This document shows positions 10,857 through 19,800 of a stretch of DNA of 64,000 bases, piece by piece; position 1 is the first letter of the stretch, and the number at the start of each line of letters is the position of its first letter. The notes under the pieces were generated by a model that saw nothing but the letters and a program-made list of their open reading frames with translations, was not told the origin of the DNA and did no database searches. This DNA is from Homarus americanus (taxonomy: Eukaryota > Arthropoda > Malacostraca > Decapoda > Nephropidae). The DNA is taken from the NCBI RefSeq assembly GCF_018991925.1, contig NW_024725489.1, positions 7,053,916 through 7,117,915 of the forward strand, in the 5' to 3' direction. Made by a program: the position numbers and the translations under genes.

Positions 10857-12930
10857 TAACGGTTTATTAAAAGAGCTTGGCAGCCAGAAGGCTGAAAATA
10901 TACAGTTTCATATTTGGGGAATGGGTTTCGAATTACAAATAATATACAAATAACATAAGTGATATAAATAAGATATATAATAACTAGATGGGGGAAAAGC
11001 TCAAACTACAGGGCATTTCCACATAGTGACAGTGCAAGAAGTAGTATTTACTGGGAGTGAGTGAATACACTGGTTTATTACAAGTTATTGATAATTTTTA
11101 CAATGGTTGGGACTGGGCTGTTCTTATAGCGATCAGTTCGTGCACGTATGGGCTGGATGCGGTTGTGGTGTCTAACAGCAATTCTCGGGCTAGGGATCTC
11201 AGGTGGTAGTAGGGGCCGGTGTCGAGGATGGTGTAGAAGCTTCTTACCAAATTTGCAGATGAGGTCGTGGTGGAGTAGGAAGGGGAGAGAATAATCTTGC
11301 ATGCTCTCCTTTGCACTTTTTCTAGGTGTTTACGTTGTGTGGCATTTAGGGAGGAAGACCAGGTAGGGGAGGCATAGGTGAGCTTAGGAAGTGTAAATGT
11401 TGAGTAAACACTGAGGAGCTCGGTTGCAGGAACTCCGAGGGACTTGAGTCGGCGGAGGAGGTGGAGACGGAAACTGGAGGATTTGACAACTTCACTGACG
11501 TGTGGTTTCCAATTTAGTTTGTTGTCTATGGTGACGCCGAGGAGCTTAGTGGAGTCTACAACTTGGAGTGTGTTGGGGCCTAAGTAATGGAAGGGGGTGG
11601 GACAACGTCGGAGGAGAGGTTGATGTGCATAACCATGGTCTTGGTATGGTTGATGGTGACATGGTTGTCGGTGGCCCAGTTTGGAGACTGGGTAAATCCT
11701 GAAGAATTGTGAGTATAATCAGGGAGCAAATTGTTGACGCTGATCCCAATGGTGGAGTCGTCGACATATTTCCAGCGAGCGGGGGGTTCTCTTAGGGCAT
11801 CATTGATGAGCATAAGAGGAAGCAGAAGTGGTCCATCTTGGTACATGGGGACGCCACAGGTGAGTGACTGAAAGGTGGAGACAGCCCCTCGGAAGCGTAC
11901 AGCTTGGCGTCGGTCACTGAGGAAGTCTGTAAGCCATGGTATAAGACTTCTCCGAAGCCCGAGGCCAATAGCTTTGTTGATGATAATATTGTGGTCGACT
12001 AGGTCGAATGCTTTAGTGAAATCAATGAAGGCGACAGCTACAGACGTTTTTCGTTTCTCGAGATGGCGGTATATGTAATCGAGAAAGCTGACAAGACAGT
12101 GAGTGGTGGAGGAAGTTTTCATATTGCCAAATTGCTGAGGGTCTACGACTCCTGCAATATCATCATAAGCCCAGTCGAACACAAAACTTTCACAGATTAG
12201 GCTGGGTATTGGGGTGATTGCAATAGGTCGTAGCTGATTTAAGGATTGTGGGCTGGTTGACTTGGGCACTGGTGATACATAAGAGGTCTTCCAGTCAGCT
12301 GGGCATCTGGCTTGACTGAGAAAGCATTGATGATGGAGCATAGGGGTTTAGCAAGCTCCGGGGAGAACTCCTTGAAGAGTTTCATTGGTAAGTCAATGGG
12401 GGTGGTAGAGCAATTTAATTTTAGTTTGTCCAGGCGTTTTGCTACTTCAAATTCTTCTACTAAGTCAGTGGGAAGGGGGGCTGGTTGGTAAGCAGGGAGA
12501 GTGGTTGTGTCAAGCCGGGGGAGCGTCTGGCATATAGTAGCGAAATGGTTATTTGATTGCTCAGCTGCGTCAACATTAGTGAGATGGCTAAGGAAGGGGA
12601 GGGGGTGTGTCTTATTGTTTAGTTCACAGAGTTCTTTAAGCTTACCATACCATTGACTGATGTTGGTCTGTTTCAGGTGTTGTAATTTGGTTGGGTAGTG
12701 GGACTTCTTTGCAGTGCGTATTTCGCAGATGACTCGGTTGCGAAGGGACCTGTAGCGGATGTGGTCATTGAGATGAAAGGCTCTGTCTCTCTGTTGCATA
12801 AGTCTTTTGATCCGAGGTGTGATCCAGGGCAAGTCAGCTGGGTGAGATCTGACGGACTTCTCGGGAAGAAGTGGTGGTGAGCTTCCGTGGTGGTGTTGGT
12901 ATAATTTATCCATTTGGTTTCCACGTCTGT
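10797..12930 (-). mobile_element. LINE-A copy A2 (RT nearly complete, 5'-truncated) with (AAT)n tail
   Basis: The longest LINE-A copy. Reverse-strand blocks, in protein order, are 'LPWITPRIKRLMQQRDRAF' (12840), 'CPADWKTSYVSPVPK' (12300), 'LRPIAITPIPSLICE', 'VAFIDFTKAFDLVDHN' (12030), 'SLTCGVP' (11865), catalytic 'KYVDDSTIGI' (11770), 'STKLLGVTIDNKLNW' (11520) and a C-terminus 'RARTDRYKNSPVPTIVKIIN' (11100). Several frameshifts make it a pseudogene. The 3' tail reads, on the minus strand, ...ttttaataaaccgttaatta then (ATT)n at 10797-10855. The 5' edge runs into a (GT)n array near 12930. Confidence 0.88.
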
Positions 12931-13029
12931 CTGAGTGTGTGCGTGTTATTATGTGCGATATTAATGTTGTGTGTTATTGTGTGTGTTTGTGGTTGTGAGT
13001 GTAATGTGTGTGCGTGTTGTTGTAGTGTG

Positions 13030-13128
<99 letters not shown>

Positions 13129-13129
13129 G

Positions 13130-13170
<41 letters not shown>

Positions 13171-13198
13171 GCGTGTGCGTGTTGATATGTGTGTGTTT

Positions 13199-13249
<51 letters not shown>

Positions 13250-13250
13250 A
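12931..13250. repeat. (GT)n microsatellite
   Basis: About 320 bp of imperfect TG repeat between LINE-A copy A2 and a repeated flank segment ('tcataaaactgtcagatctg') starting at 13248. Confidence 0.95.
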
Positions 13251-13460
13251 TAAAACTGTCAGATCTGTTCCTCCTTGAAGGAGTACGGGTATAAGCTAAC
13301 AAACCGACGATAACAAAGAACTAGGAAACAAAATGATAAAAAAAAAAAAAAAATTAATACAAAAAATATTATTGGAATTACGGAACAAATGAGCATCACT
13401 GACCGACTTGTTCTCTATGTTAGGGAAATATTCACCTCAAGACCAACATAAATGTGGTGT
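13248..13460. repeat. Duplicated segment X, copy 1
   Basis: A ~210-bp segment including 'gataacaaagaactaggaaa' and 'atgagcatcactgaccga' recurs at 14443-14690. Both copies directly follow a (GT)n array. No coding signal is seen. Confidence 0.8.
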
Positions 13461-13461
13461 G

Positions 13462-14404
13462 TGTAATAAATAATTAACGGTTTATTGAAAAAATTCTGCA
13501 GCCCGAAGGCTGAAAATATACATTGGACATAAATGACTTATTACATACATTGGTGGTTTAACAAAAGCCTTCATTAGAGAAAGGTAAAGGAACATACAGT
13601 GAATTTATACAGATTAATATGGGTGTTGAACCCGGCAAACTCGTAGTGTCAGTAACTCCTCCCAGATGGTGTTGGAAGACTCACGTGGTATGTGAATTCC
13701 TCAGATATTAGTTGTTATAGAAGGACCTGGCGTGAAATTGGCAATGAATTCCCTCGCAATTCTGGTGTTATGAGGGACCTCACGTGGTGTAGTAATTACC
13801 TCACAGATGGTGTTATGAGGGGCCCTCACGTGGTGTAGTAACTCCCTCACAGATGGTGTTATGAGGGGCATCACGTGGTGTAGTAATTCCCTCACAGATG
13901 GTGTTATGAGGGGCCTGACGTGGTGTAGTAATTTCCTCACAGATGGTGTGATGAGGGACTTGACGTGGTGTAGTAATTCCCTCACATATGGTGTTATGAG
14001 GGACATGTGGTGTAGTAATTCCCTCACAGATGGTGTTATATGAGTGAGGTTTGGTCCCAGGCCTTCCTATCGTAGACAGATTAACACATCGCTGGTTGTT
14101 GTTGGGTCTCATGGGCCGTTATCACTGGGTACCTGGGACCTCACTGTGTGAAGGTTAATTTGGGTACGACTGTTACTGTTGAGTTGTTCTCACTGACTTA
14201 AGCACTGTTCACCACTGTTCACCTCTGTTTAACACTGGTTCCGTTCCTTTCCTAAATGAAATTGTAACTTCTGGCGAGAACTTGTTGATATTCCGGTGGG
14301 GAGGAGGGTTCAGGGGAGGGGGTTGGTATGGGCCAACTTAACAGTTGAACTGGCTGCTCCGAGAGGAGCGCCAGGTACGTCTTGACCCTTCGGTGGTCAA
14401 GGAT
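13462..14404 (-). mobile_element. Repeat D copy D2 (essentially complete)
   Basis: Left end is the shared 3' tail read backwards, 'taattaacggtttattgaa' then 'ctgcagcccgaaggctgaaa'. Next is a ~45-bp minisatellite of about nine units (13640-14042), then 'cactgggtacctgggacctc' (14120), and a 5' end 'acatccttgaccaccgaagg' read on the minus strand at 14385-14404, directly abutting (GT)n. Roughly 940 bp. No reading frame of note; frames through the minisatellite (HHVRPLITPSVREL-like) are artefacts. Confidence 0.85.
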
Positions 14405-14405
14405 G

Positions 14406-14446
<41 letters not shown>
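14405..14446. repeat. (GT)n microsatellite
   Basis: Short pure TG array at the 5' edge of repeat D copy D2. Confidence 0.95.
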
Positions 14447-14690
14447 TCATAAAACATCAGATCTGTTCCTCCCTTTGAAAGAGTACACGACTGAGAGTCA
14501 CAAGGGCATAAAGCTAATAAACCGACGATAACAAAGAACTAGGAAACAAAATAAAACAAAAAATAAAATAAAAATAATAAAAAAAATATTGTTGAAATTA
14601 CCGAACAAATGAGCATCACTGACCGAGTTGTTCTCTATGTTAGGGAAATATTCATCTCAAGACCAACATAAATAACCAAAACGAACACAA
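14447..14690. repeat. Duplicated segment X, copy 2
   Basis: Second copy of the segment at 13248-13460, with a ~30-bp insertion ('gtacacgactgagagtcaca') and a different A-rich stretch. Sequence beyond 14690 is not duplicated. Confidence 0.8.
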
Positions 14691-14927
14691 CTTAGGGGAA
14701 AACAAGTAACAATATCATCATCTTCCTTAAGTAAACTTTTCGTATACATGATCAATCTTCCTGGAAACAAACTCCAGAAAACAACTTAAATTTTAATCTA
14801 AAAAAATGACATTTAAATCAAGAATCTTCATGGCAATACGCAGTCACGACAAAAAATATATATTTTCCTAGAATTGATTAAGAAATGTCGGGCTGCTTCC
14901 CGACTCCAACCAGTTAATGGGGGAAGT
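14691..14927. other. Non-repetitive sequence upstream of the crustin promoter
   Basis: No gene seen. Single-copy by eye, so probably part of the crustin 5' flank. Confidence 0.4.
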
Positions 14928-14956
14928 GGGGAAAATCCCAGTCAGGTAATTCCCCC
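14928..14956. promoter_or_regulatory. NF-kB/Rel-like motif pair upstream of crustin
   Basis: The motif ggggaaaatccc at 14928-14939 is a near-palindromic kB-type site of the sort bound by Dorsal/Dif/Relish. A second kB-like motif, ggtaattccccc (complement gggggaattacc), follows at 14945-14956. They lie 45-70 bp upstream of the putative TATA box. Arthropod antimicrobial-peptide genes are commonly controlled by such sites; function here is inferred from motif and position only. Confidence 0.55.
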
Positions 14957-14998
14957 ACCATGACAATTATATCAAGGTACGTAGATACCTACCTTGGA

Positions 14999-15130
14999 TT
15001 ATATATATGAAGACGCTGTCCCTTGGTGACCAGTAACCCCCGAGCATTGAGAGGGATAATACACCCGCTTGTTGTCTCCTGACGTATGACCAGAGTTCTT
15101 ACACTGTAGGTGCATCAACCGTCCCTTAAT
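14999..15130 (+). promoter_or_regulatory. Putative crustin core promoter and non-coding exon 1
   Basis: A TATA box (ttatatatatga, 14999-15010) is followed about 30 bp on by 'gaccagtaac', a possible initiator. A consensus splice donor gtgagt occurs at 15131, and the matching acceptor 'ctttttccag' ends at 15365, 31 bases before the crustin ATG. This suggests a ~100-nt untranslated first exon and a ~235-bp leader intron. Not proven without RNA data. Confidence 0.5.
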
Positions 15131-15149
15131 GTGAGTAAATATTCTTGTT

Positions 15150-15285
15150 GAGGACGATGGTTTAACCTTTTGAGGACGATGGTTTAACCCTTTGAGGACG
15201 ATGGTTTAACCCTTTGAGGACGATGTTTTAACCCTTTGAGGACGATGTTTTAACCACCATCTTCAAAGGGTTAAACCATCGTCAT
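15150..15285. repeat. 22-bp tandem array with an inverted terminal copy, in the crustin leader intron
   Basis: Five head-to-tail units of about 22 bp based on 'gaggacgatggtttaaccct' (15150-15255) are followed by one inverted copy, 'caaagggttaaaccatcgtc', at 15264-15283. The inverted copy could pair with any unit to form a hairpin. Confidence 0.85.
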
Positions 15286-15396
15286 CAGAAGGATTAAACT
15301 AGAGAGATCCGTCGACGTGCAAATGAAAAGTATATTAAAATTCGACCTTTCTTTTCTTTTTCCAGAACCACTTGTTTCGTCACGGCAGTCCCCAAA

Positions 15397-16651
15397 ATGC
15401 ATCGTCAGCAAGTGGTCTCCCTCGTCTTGTCTCTCTGCTTCCTCCTGGTCGTCGACGCCACCTCCTACGGCGGCTACTACAGGTATCACAGACCATCTTG
15501 GCTACGCAGAGGTCTCGGTCACTATGACGGGTCACGACACTTCGGCAACATTTTTAGGCCAGGGGATACCTTCGGGGGCAGTGTTGGTGCCCCAGGGGGT
15601 AACTTCGGGAGCCGTGTTGGTGCCCCAGGGGGTAATTTCGAGGGTAGTGTTGGTGCCAAAGGGGGTAACTTCGGGGGCAGTGTTGGTGCCCCAGAGAGCG
15701 CTGATGTTTCAGGCTGTAACTTCGGCGGTGGAACCATTCATCCAAGAACTAATCGCCCCAGCAGTAGTGGTCGCCCGAGGTGTAACTTCGGCAGCACCAC
15801 CTCCCAAATTAACTCTGGTAACACGAGCAACAGAGCGCCCGCCGACCCCACCGTCAACACCGAACAGATCACAAACTTAGGCAGAGGTAAGACGTAGAGT
15901 TACCTCACATCTCTCTATCTCCTCCTCCACCTCTTTTCTCCTACACTGCTCCACCATACACCCCCAACCCCCATAATCACTCTCTAACACATCTTCACTT
16001 TCCGCGCCTCCATCTTTTGGTCCTCATTCTTTCTCTCATTTCCTCCTCACAACCTCTCTCTTACTTCAACATTGGTCTGTTCACCTGTGTCAATTCACCT
16101 CATTTCACCTTCCGAAAATTTTAATCCACTCTCTTCCTGTTCTACTGCCTACTATAACCTCCTCCTTCCCGGCCATAGTCGACAAGTGTCTTCTCATCAC
16201 TATACCAATGGGGTACAGATATGTCCCTTTACAGTAACCCGGAAGTAAGGTGTGTGTCTCTCTTCCAACTTCCGGAACTAAGTTATGTCTCTCTCTTCCA
16301 CCATCCGGAACTAAGGTATGTCTCTCTCTTCCACCATCCGGAACTAAGGTATGTCTCTCTCTTCCACCATCCGGAACTAAGGTGTGTCTCTCTCTTCCAC
16401 CATCCGGAACTAAGGTGTGTCTCTCTCTCCCACCACCCGGAACTAAGGTGTGTCTCTCTCTCCCGCCACCCGGAACTAAAGTGCGCGTGTGTCTCTCTCC
16501 CCCTACAGGAATCTGCCCACCAGTACGCCCCTGCACGGTCTCCTCCAGGACACGGCCTGTCACCTGTACCTCGAGCGCTCAGTGTGTCGCGGGCCGCAAG
16601 TGTTGTTTTGATAGTTGTATACAGACAGAGGTGTGTAAAGTGCCTGTCTAG
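15397..16651 (+). CDS. Crustin (Gly-rich, WAP-domain antimicrobial protein), 2 coding exons
   Basis: Crustins are secreted crustacean immune proteins, often haemocyte-made, with antibacterial or protease-inhibitory WAP domains. CDS is join(15397..15886,16509..16651), 210 aa. The donor is gcagag|gtaag and the acceptor is ccctacag|ga; the phase-1 intron joins as a Gly codon. Residues 1-21 are a typical signal peptide (MHRQQVVSLVLSLCFLLVVDA). Residues ~45-105 hold imperfect 'VGAPGGNFGG' decapeptide repeats, giving a type II-like Gly-rich region. Only two mature cysteines (GCNFGG, RCNFG) precede the WAP domain, not the usual four-Cys motif of type II crustins. Exon 2 encodes exactly one WAP core with eight Cys: CPPVRPC, VTC, AQC, KCCFDSC, EVC. 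The ATG at 15397 (aaaATGc) is the only start giving the signal peptide. The neighbouring LINEs and minisatellites are unrelated. Confidence 0.9.
16221..16495. repeat. 33-bp minisatellite inside the crustin intron
   Basis: About eight tandem units of ~33 bp, 'tctctctcttccaccatccg' plus 'gaactaaggtgtg', fill the intron up to within ~15 bp of the WAP exon acceptor at 16508. Open frames through it on either strand are by-products of the repeat. Confidence 0.9.
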
Positions 16652-16860
16652 CTGACAACACCAACCGCTGACAACATCTACTGCTGACAACACCTACTGC
16701 TGACATCTACCACTGACAACTACCGCTGACAACACTAGCCTTACTAGTATTCGGATATGTTTAATACATGTATGTTTATTTATTAATCATTTTATATAAA
16801 ACGTGCAGTGTTAGTAGTGTTTCTCGACCGTGATAAGTACAGTATTAGTTTTCATTTTTT
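16652..16860 (+). other. Crustin 3' flank / probable 3' UTR
   Basis: After the stop comes a short run of 'ctgacaacacctactg' repeats (16653-16735), then AT-rich sequence. No canonical AATAAA occurs before about 16900, where many exist within the tcaataaatatggcaacc repeats. The actual polyadenylation site cannot be fixed. Confidence 0.4.
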
Positions 16861-16867
16861 TTTTGTG

Positions 16868-17005
16868 ATGGCAACCTTTCAAAAACTATGGCAACCCTCT
16901 CAATAAATATGGCAAACTTTTCAATAAATATGGCAACCCTCTCGAAAATTATTATAACCTTCTCAATAAAAATGGCAACCTTCTCAATAAATATGGCAAC
17001 TGTGT
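16868..17005. repeat. Short tandem array of tcaataaatatggcaaccttc units
   Basis: About six ~22-bp units. This is a forerunner of the larger array at 17.75-18.41 kb and uses the same 'aat-atggcaacctt' core. Confidence 0.85.
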
Positions 17006-17750
17006 ATCTACATAATATTAAGGTATGCGGTATATTCATTTTATATCAGTCACCGTTGCAAGAGCAGTTTTCTATGAACCAAGCATAAATGATAGATGTA
17101 TGTACTTGTTATAATTAGTTTATTTTTGGCATTGGAAGTGAATTATCTTGGTTCCTAATATTTTGTAATCACATAATACTATGTATTTATATAAAGAAGT
17201 TTTGAGTTAATAATTTAATTGTGAAGGATGTACTGCTGTTGCGCTTCTAGAAGATCTCTTTCTCCAAGCAGACTCAGGGTGTGAACCTGAAACCAGGAAT
17301 GTGACTATTTTCATCCATTGTATATCTCATGTTTTAGTATTAATTGCTCACTAATGTTAAGGGTGGAAGTTGGGTGATATTTTGTGAATGGAGGAAGAGC
17401 CATACTATATAACTAAGACAGATAAGCTACATGTATTAAATAAGTTGGGTCACAGGACCATACAGTGTTATTGTCTATACTCTTGTTTATTGTAAATATA
17501 TTAAGTATTAGTAGTTACTTTGAACCCCGACTACACTATTTAAGGAATAGTGTCCTTGGATACATGTTCACAAAGGTAATCGAATGGAAATGTCATCTTC
17601 AACTGTCAGGTGGAGGTAACAAAGGTTTGTCTAAGTGATTCTGGTCTGTTAACCAAAGCTGTTATTTCAGAACGTGAGTCTGATTAATGGGACTTGGGGT
17701 TGAAACACTGCTGGAAGAGGAGGATTATTTAGTAATGGATGTGACACAAC
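17006..17750. other. AT-rich unassigned sequence
   Basis: About 750 bases with no gene-sized frame and no recognised repeat. Confidence 0.4.
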
Positions 17751-18415
17751 CTTCTCGATAAATATAACAAACCTTTCAATACTAATGGTAACTGTCTATA
17801 ATTTTAGCAACCATACTAATAAATATGGCAACCTTGCAAATCATTATAACATTCCTCTCAATAGTTATGGAAACCTTCCCAATAATTATGGTAACCTTTT
17901 CAATAATTATGGCAAAGGTCTCATTAAGTAACTATGGTAACCTTCTCAATAAATATGGCAACTCTCAATAATGGCAACCTCAATAATTATGTCATCATTT
18001 TCAGTAAGCAATTATGGCAGACCCTCAAAATAAATAACCATGACAATCCTCTCAATAATTAATTATGGCAACCTCAATAAATAATTATGGCAACCTTTTC
18101 AATAAATAACTATGGTAACCTTTTCAATAAATAACTATGGTAACCTTTTCAATAAATAACTATGGTAACCTTTTCAATAAATAACTATGGTAACCTTCTT
18201 AATAAATAACTATGGTAACCTTTTCAATAAATAACTATGGCAACCTTTTCAATAAATAACTATGGTAACCTTCTTAATAAATAACTATGGCAACCTTCTC
18301 AATTAATAACTATGGCAACCTTCCTAATAACTATGGCAACCTTCCCAATTAATAACTATGGCAACCTTCCTAATAACTATGGCAACCTTCTCAATAAAGA
18401 ACTATGGCAAGCTTA
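17751..18415. repeat. AT-rich minisatellite, 22-26-bp units
   Basis: About 665 bp of units such as 'aataaataactatggtaacc' plus 'ttttc', most regular at 18080-18320 and degenerate at the left edge. It contains AATAAA in most units on the + strand. Non-coding. Confidence 0.9.
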
Positions 18416-18626
18416 AAACAATACAAGTGGCAGAAGAGCAGTATCAACATGAGTGATGAGAACAGTCCAACAATACTCACCCAGCGTCACCCTCACCACT
18501 GTGACCGTCATGAAGCTCACCTGCAATAGAAGGTGTTACATTATTACATATGTACTGTACACCTGTATGTGTATTTAATGACATTTTTAAGTTACAGTAG
18601 TTATATGTATACAAGGACATGTGTGT

Positions 18627-18633
18627 ATGTATG

Positions 18634-18662
<29 letters not shown>
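18627..18662. repeat. (ATGT)n microsatellite at the 3' edge of LINE-A copy A3
   Basis: Nine or so tgta/atgt units abutting the (AAT)n tail of A3. A matching (ATGT)n tract lies at the other edge of A3 (21994-22037). Confidence 0.95.
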
Positions 18663-18664
<2 letters not shown>

Positions 18665-19438
18665 TAATAATAATAATAATGATAATAATAAACGGTTTAT
18701 TAATAGAGTTGGAACCGGTGGCTGAAAATATACAAACTTACATGTGATTGAGACATAATAATATACGTTCAATGCATTTACAGGGCTGTACAGTACATAT
18801 ATCAGGTGCTGTTTATTATTTTAACAATAGATGGGATGGTGCTATTCTTATATCTATCAGTGCGGGCTCTTATGGGTTGAAATTTGTTGTAGTGGCGGAC
18901 TGTGTGAGGTGGGCGGGTGACTGCAGGTGGCAGTAGGTGGCGATGACGACAATGGTGCAGAAGTCCACTGCCATACCCTGCTAGTGCGTGATGGTGGAGG
19001 TCACTGAGGGATGACATTTCCAGGGTGGAGAGAGCGTTGTTATAGCCGGAGTAGTCTGCGCAGAGCATGATTCTGCAGGCCCTCTTCTGTACCTTCTCTA
19101 GCTGATGTTGTTCGATAGAGTTGAGAGAAGACGACCAGGCTGGTGACGCATACGTTGATTTGGGGAGAATAAATGCATTGTAGATAGTCCTCAGCTCTGG
19201 CGTGGGTGCCCCAAGTGAGCTGAGTCGTCGTAGCATGTAGAGTCGGTATGAGGCTGCCTTGATTGTGTTGTTTACATGGGCCTTCCAGTCCAGTTTGTGG
19301 TCTATGGTAACACCCAGGAGTTTGGCAGACTGTACTAACTGGAGAGGATGGGCACCCACTGTATTTGCTCGAGCTTGCACTCGAGTGGTGGCCAAACTTT
19401 CGATTGGCGGATTATCAGGGGTTAAGAATGAAGATTTC
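18663..19438 (-). mobile_element. LINE-A copy A3, 3' part
   Basis: Reverse-strand LINE-A C-terminus with an open frame of more than 200 codons: 'QSAKLLGVTIDHKLDWKAHV' (19310), 'LRTIYNAFILPKSTYASPAW' (19170), 'KVQKRACRIMLCADYSGYNN' and the end 'RARTDRYKNSTIPSIVKIIN'. The tail on the minus strand is attaataaaccgtttattat then ATT repeats. This copy differs in sequence from A1/A2, so it is a separate subfamily. It is cut from its 5' part (21800-21990) by an LTR-like segment and a CR1-beta insertion. Confidence 0.85.
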
Positions 19439-19795
19439 AAGTGTTCCCTGAAGAAGGCAGTGATGGGTAGGGAAACACCGGGTAACACTGAAGTCCATTT
19501 ATTAACGGATAGGAGAAATACAAGTGGTGACTAGCGTGTGACTTGCACGACCCACAGAGTCAGACTGAGACTGCCTTGCCATATGGAAGCCTCGGGGCAA
19601 TGTTGCCACATAACACGTGCAGTGTTGCCACGTAATTACATATGTAAATGCTACTCGGCACAGTAGCTTATTTACAAGGTTGCTACTCGGCACAGTAGCA
19701 TAGATATATAACCTACAAAGAAGGTATCTAGGTGAGGTCGCCTGGGAATAGTCAGGTCAGTCCCCGGTAGGAAAGGGTGAGGTCACAGGTGACAC
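19439..19795 (-). mobile_element. Possible solo LTR (TGTAGTG...AACA)
   Basis: Read on the minus strand, the segment begins tgtagtgtcacctgtgacct, contains a TATA-like ttatatatc near 19710 and an AATAAA near 19500, and can be ended at ...cagggaaca. Those are LTR-like traits, but no target duplication was found and no second LTR is present. It could equally be another repeat's edge. Confidence 0.35.
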
Positions 19796-19800
19796 TACAA

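Noticed and set aside
13701..14112. Repeated ELLHHVRPLITPSV-type frames as a protein family
   Set aside because: They follow the 45-bp period of repeat D and appear in several frames and on both strands.
15522..15745. Minus-strand frames opposite crustin exon 1
   Set aside because: They mirror the Gly-rich repeat; the + strand has the signal peptide, splice sites and WAP exon.
16105..16693. Minus-strand frames with RERHTLVPDGG or SGWWKRET repeats
   Set aside because: They are shadows of the 33-bp intron minisatellite on the strand opposite to crustin.
19439..19488. Start of a gag gene after the possible LTR at 19439-19795
   Set aside because: There is no primer-binding site starting TGG at the LTR edge, and the frame soon becomes the LINE-A RT C-terminus.
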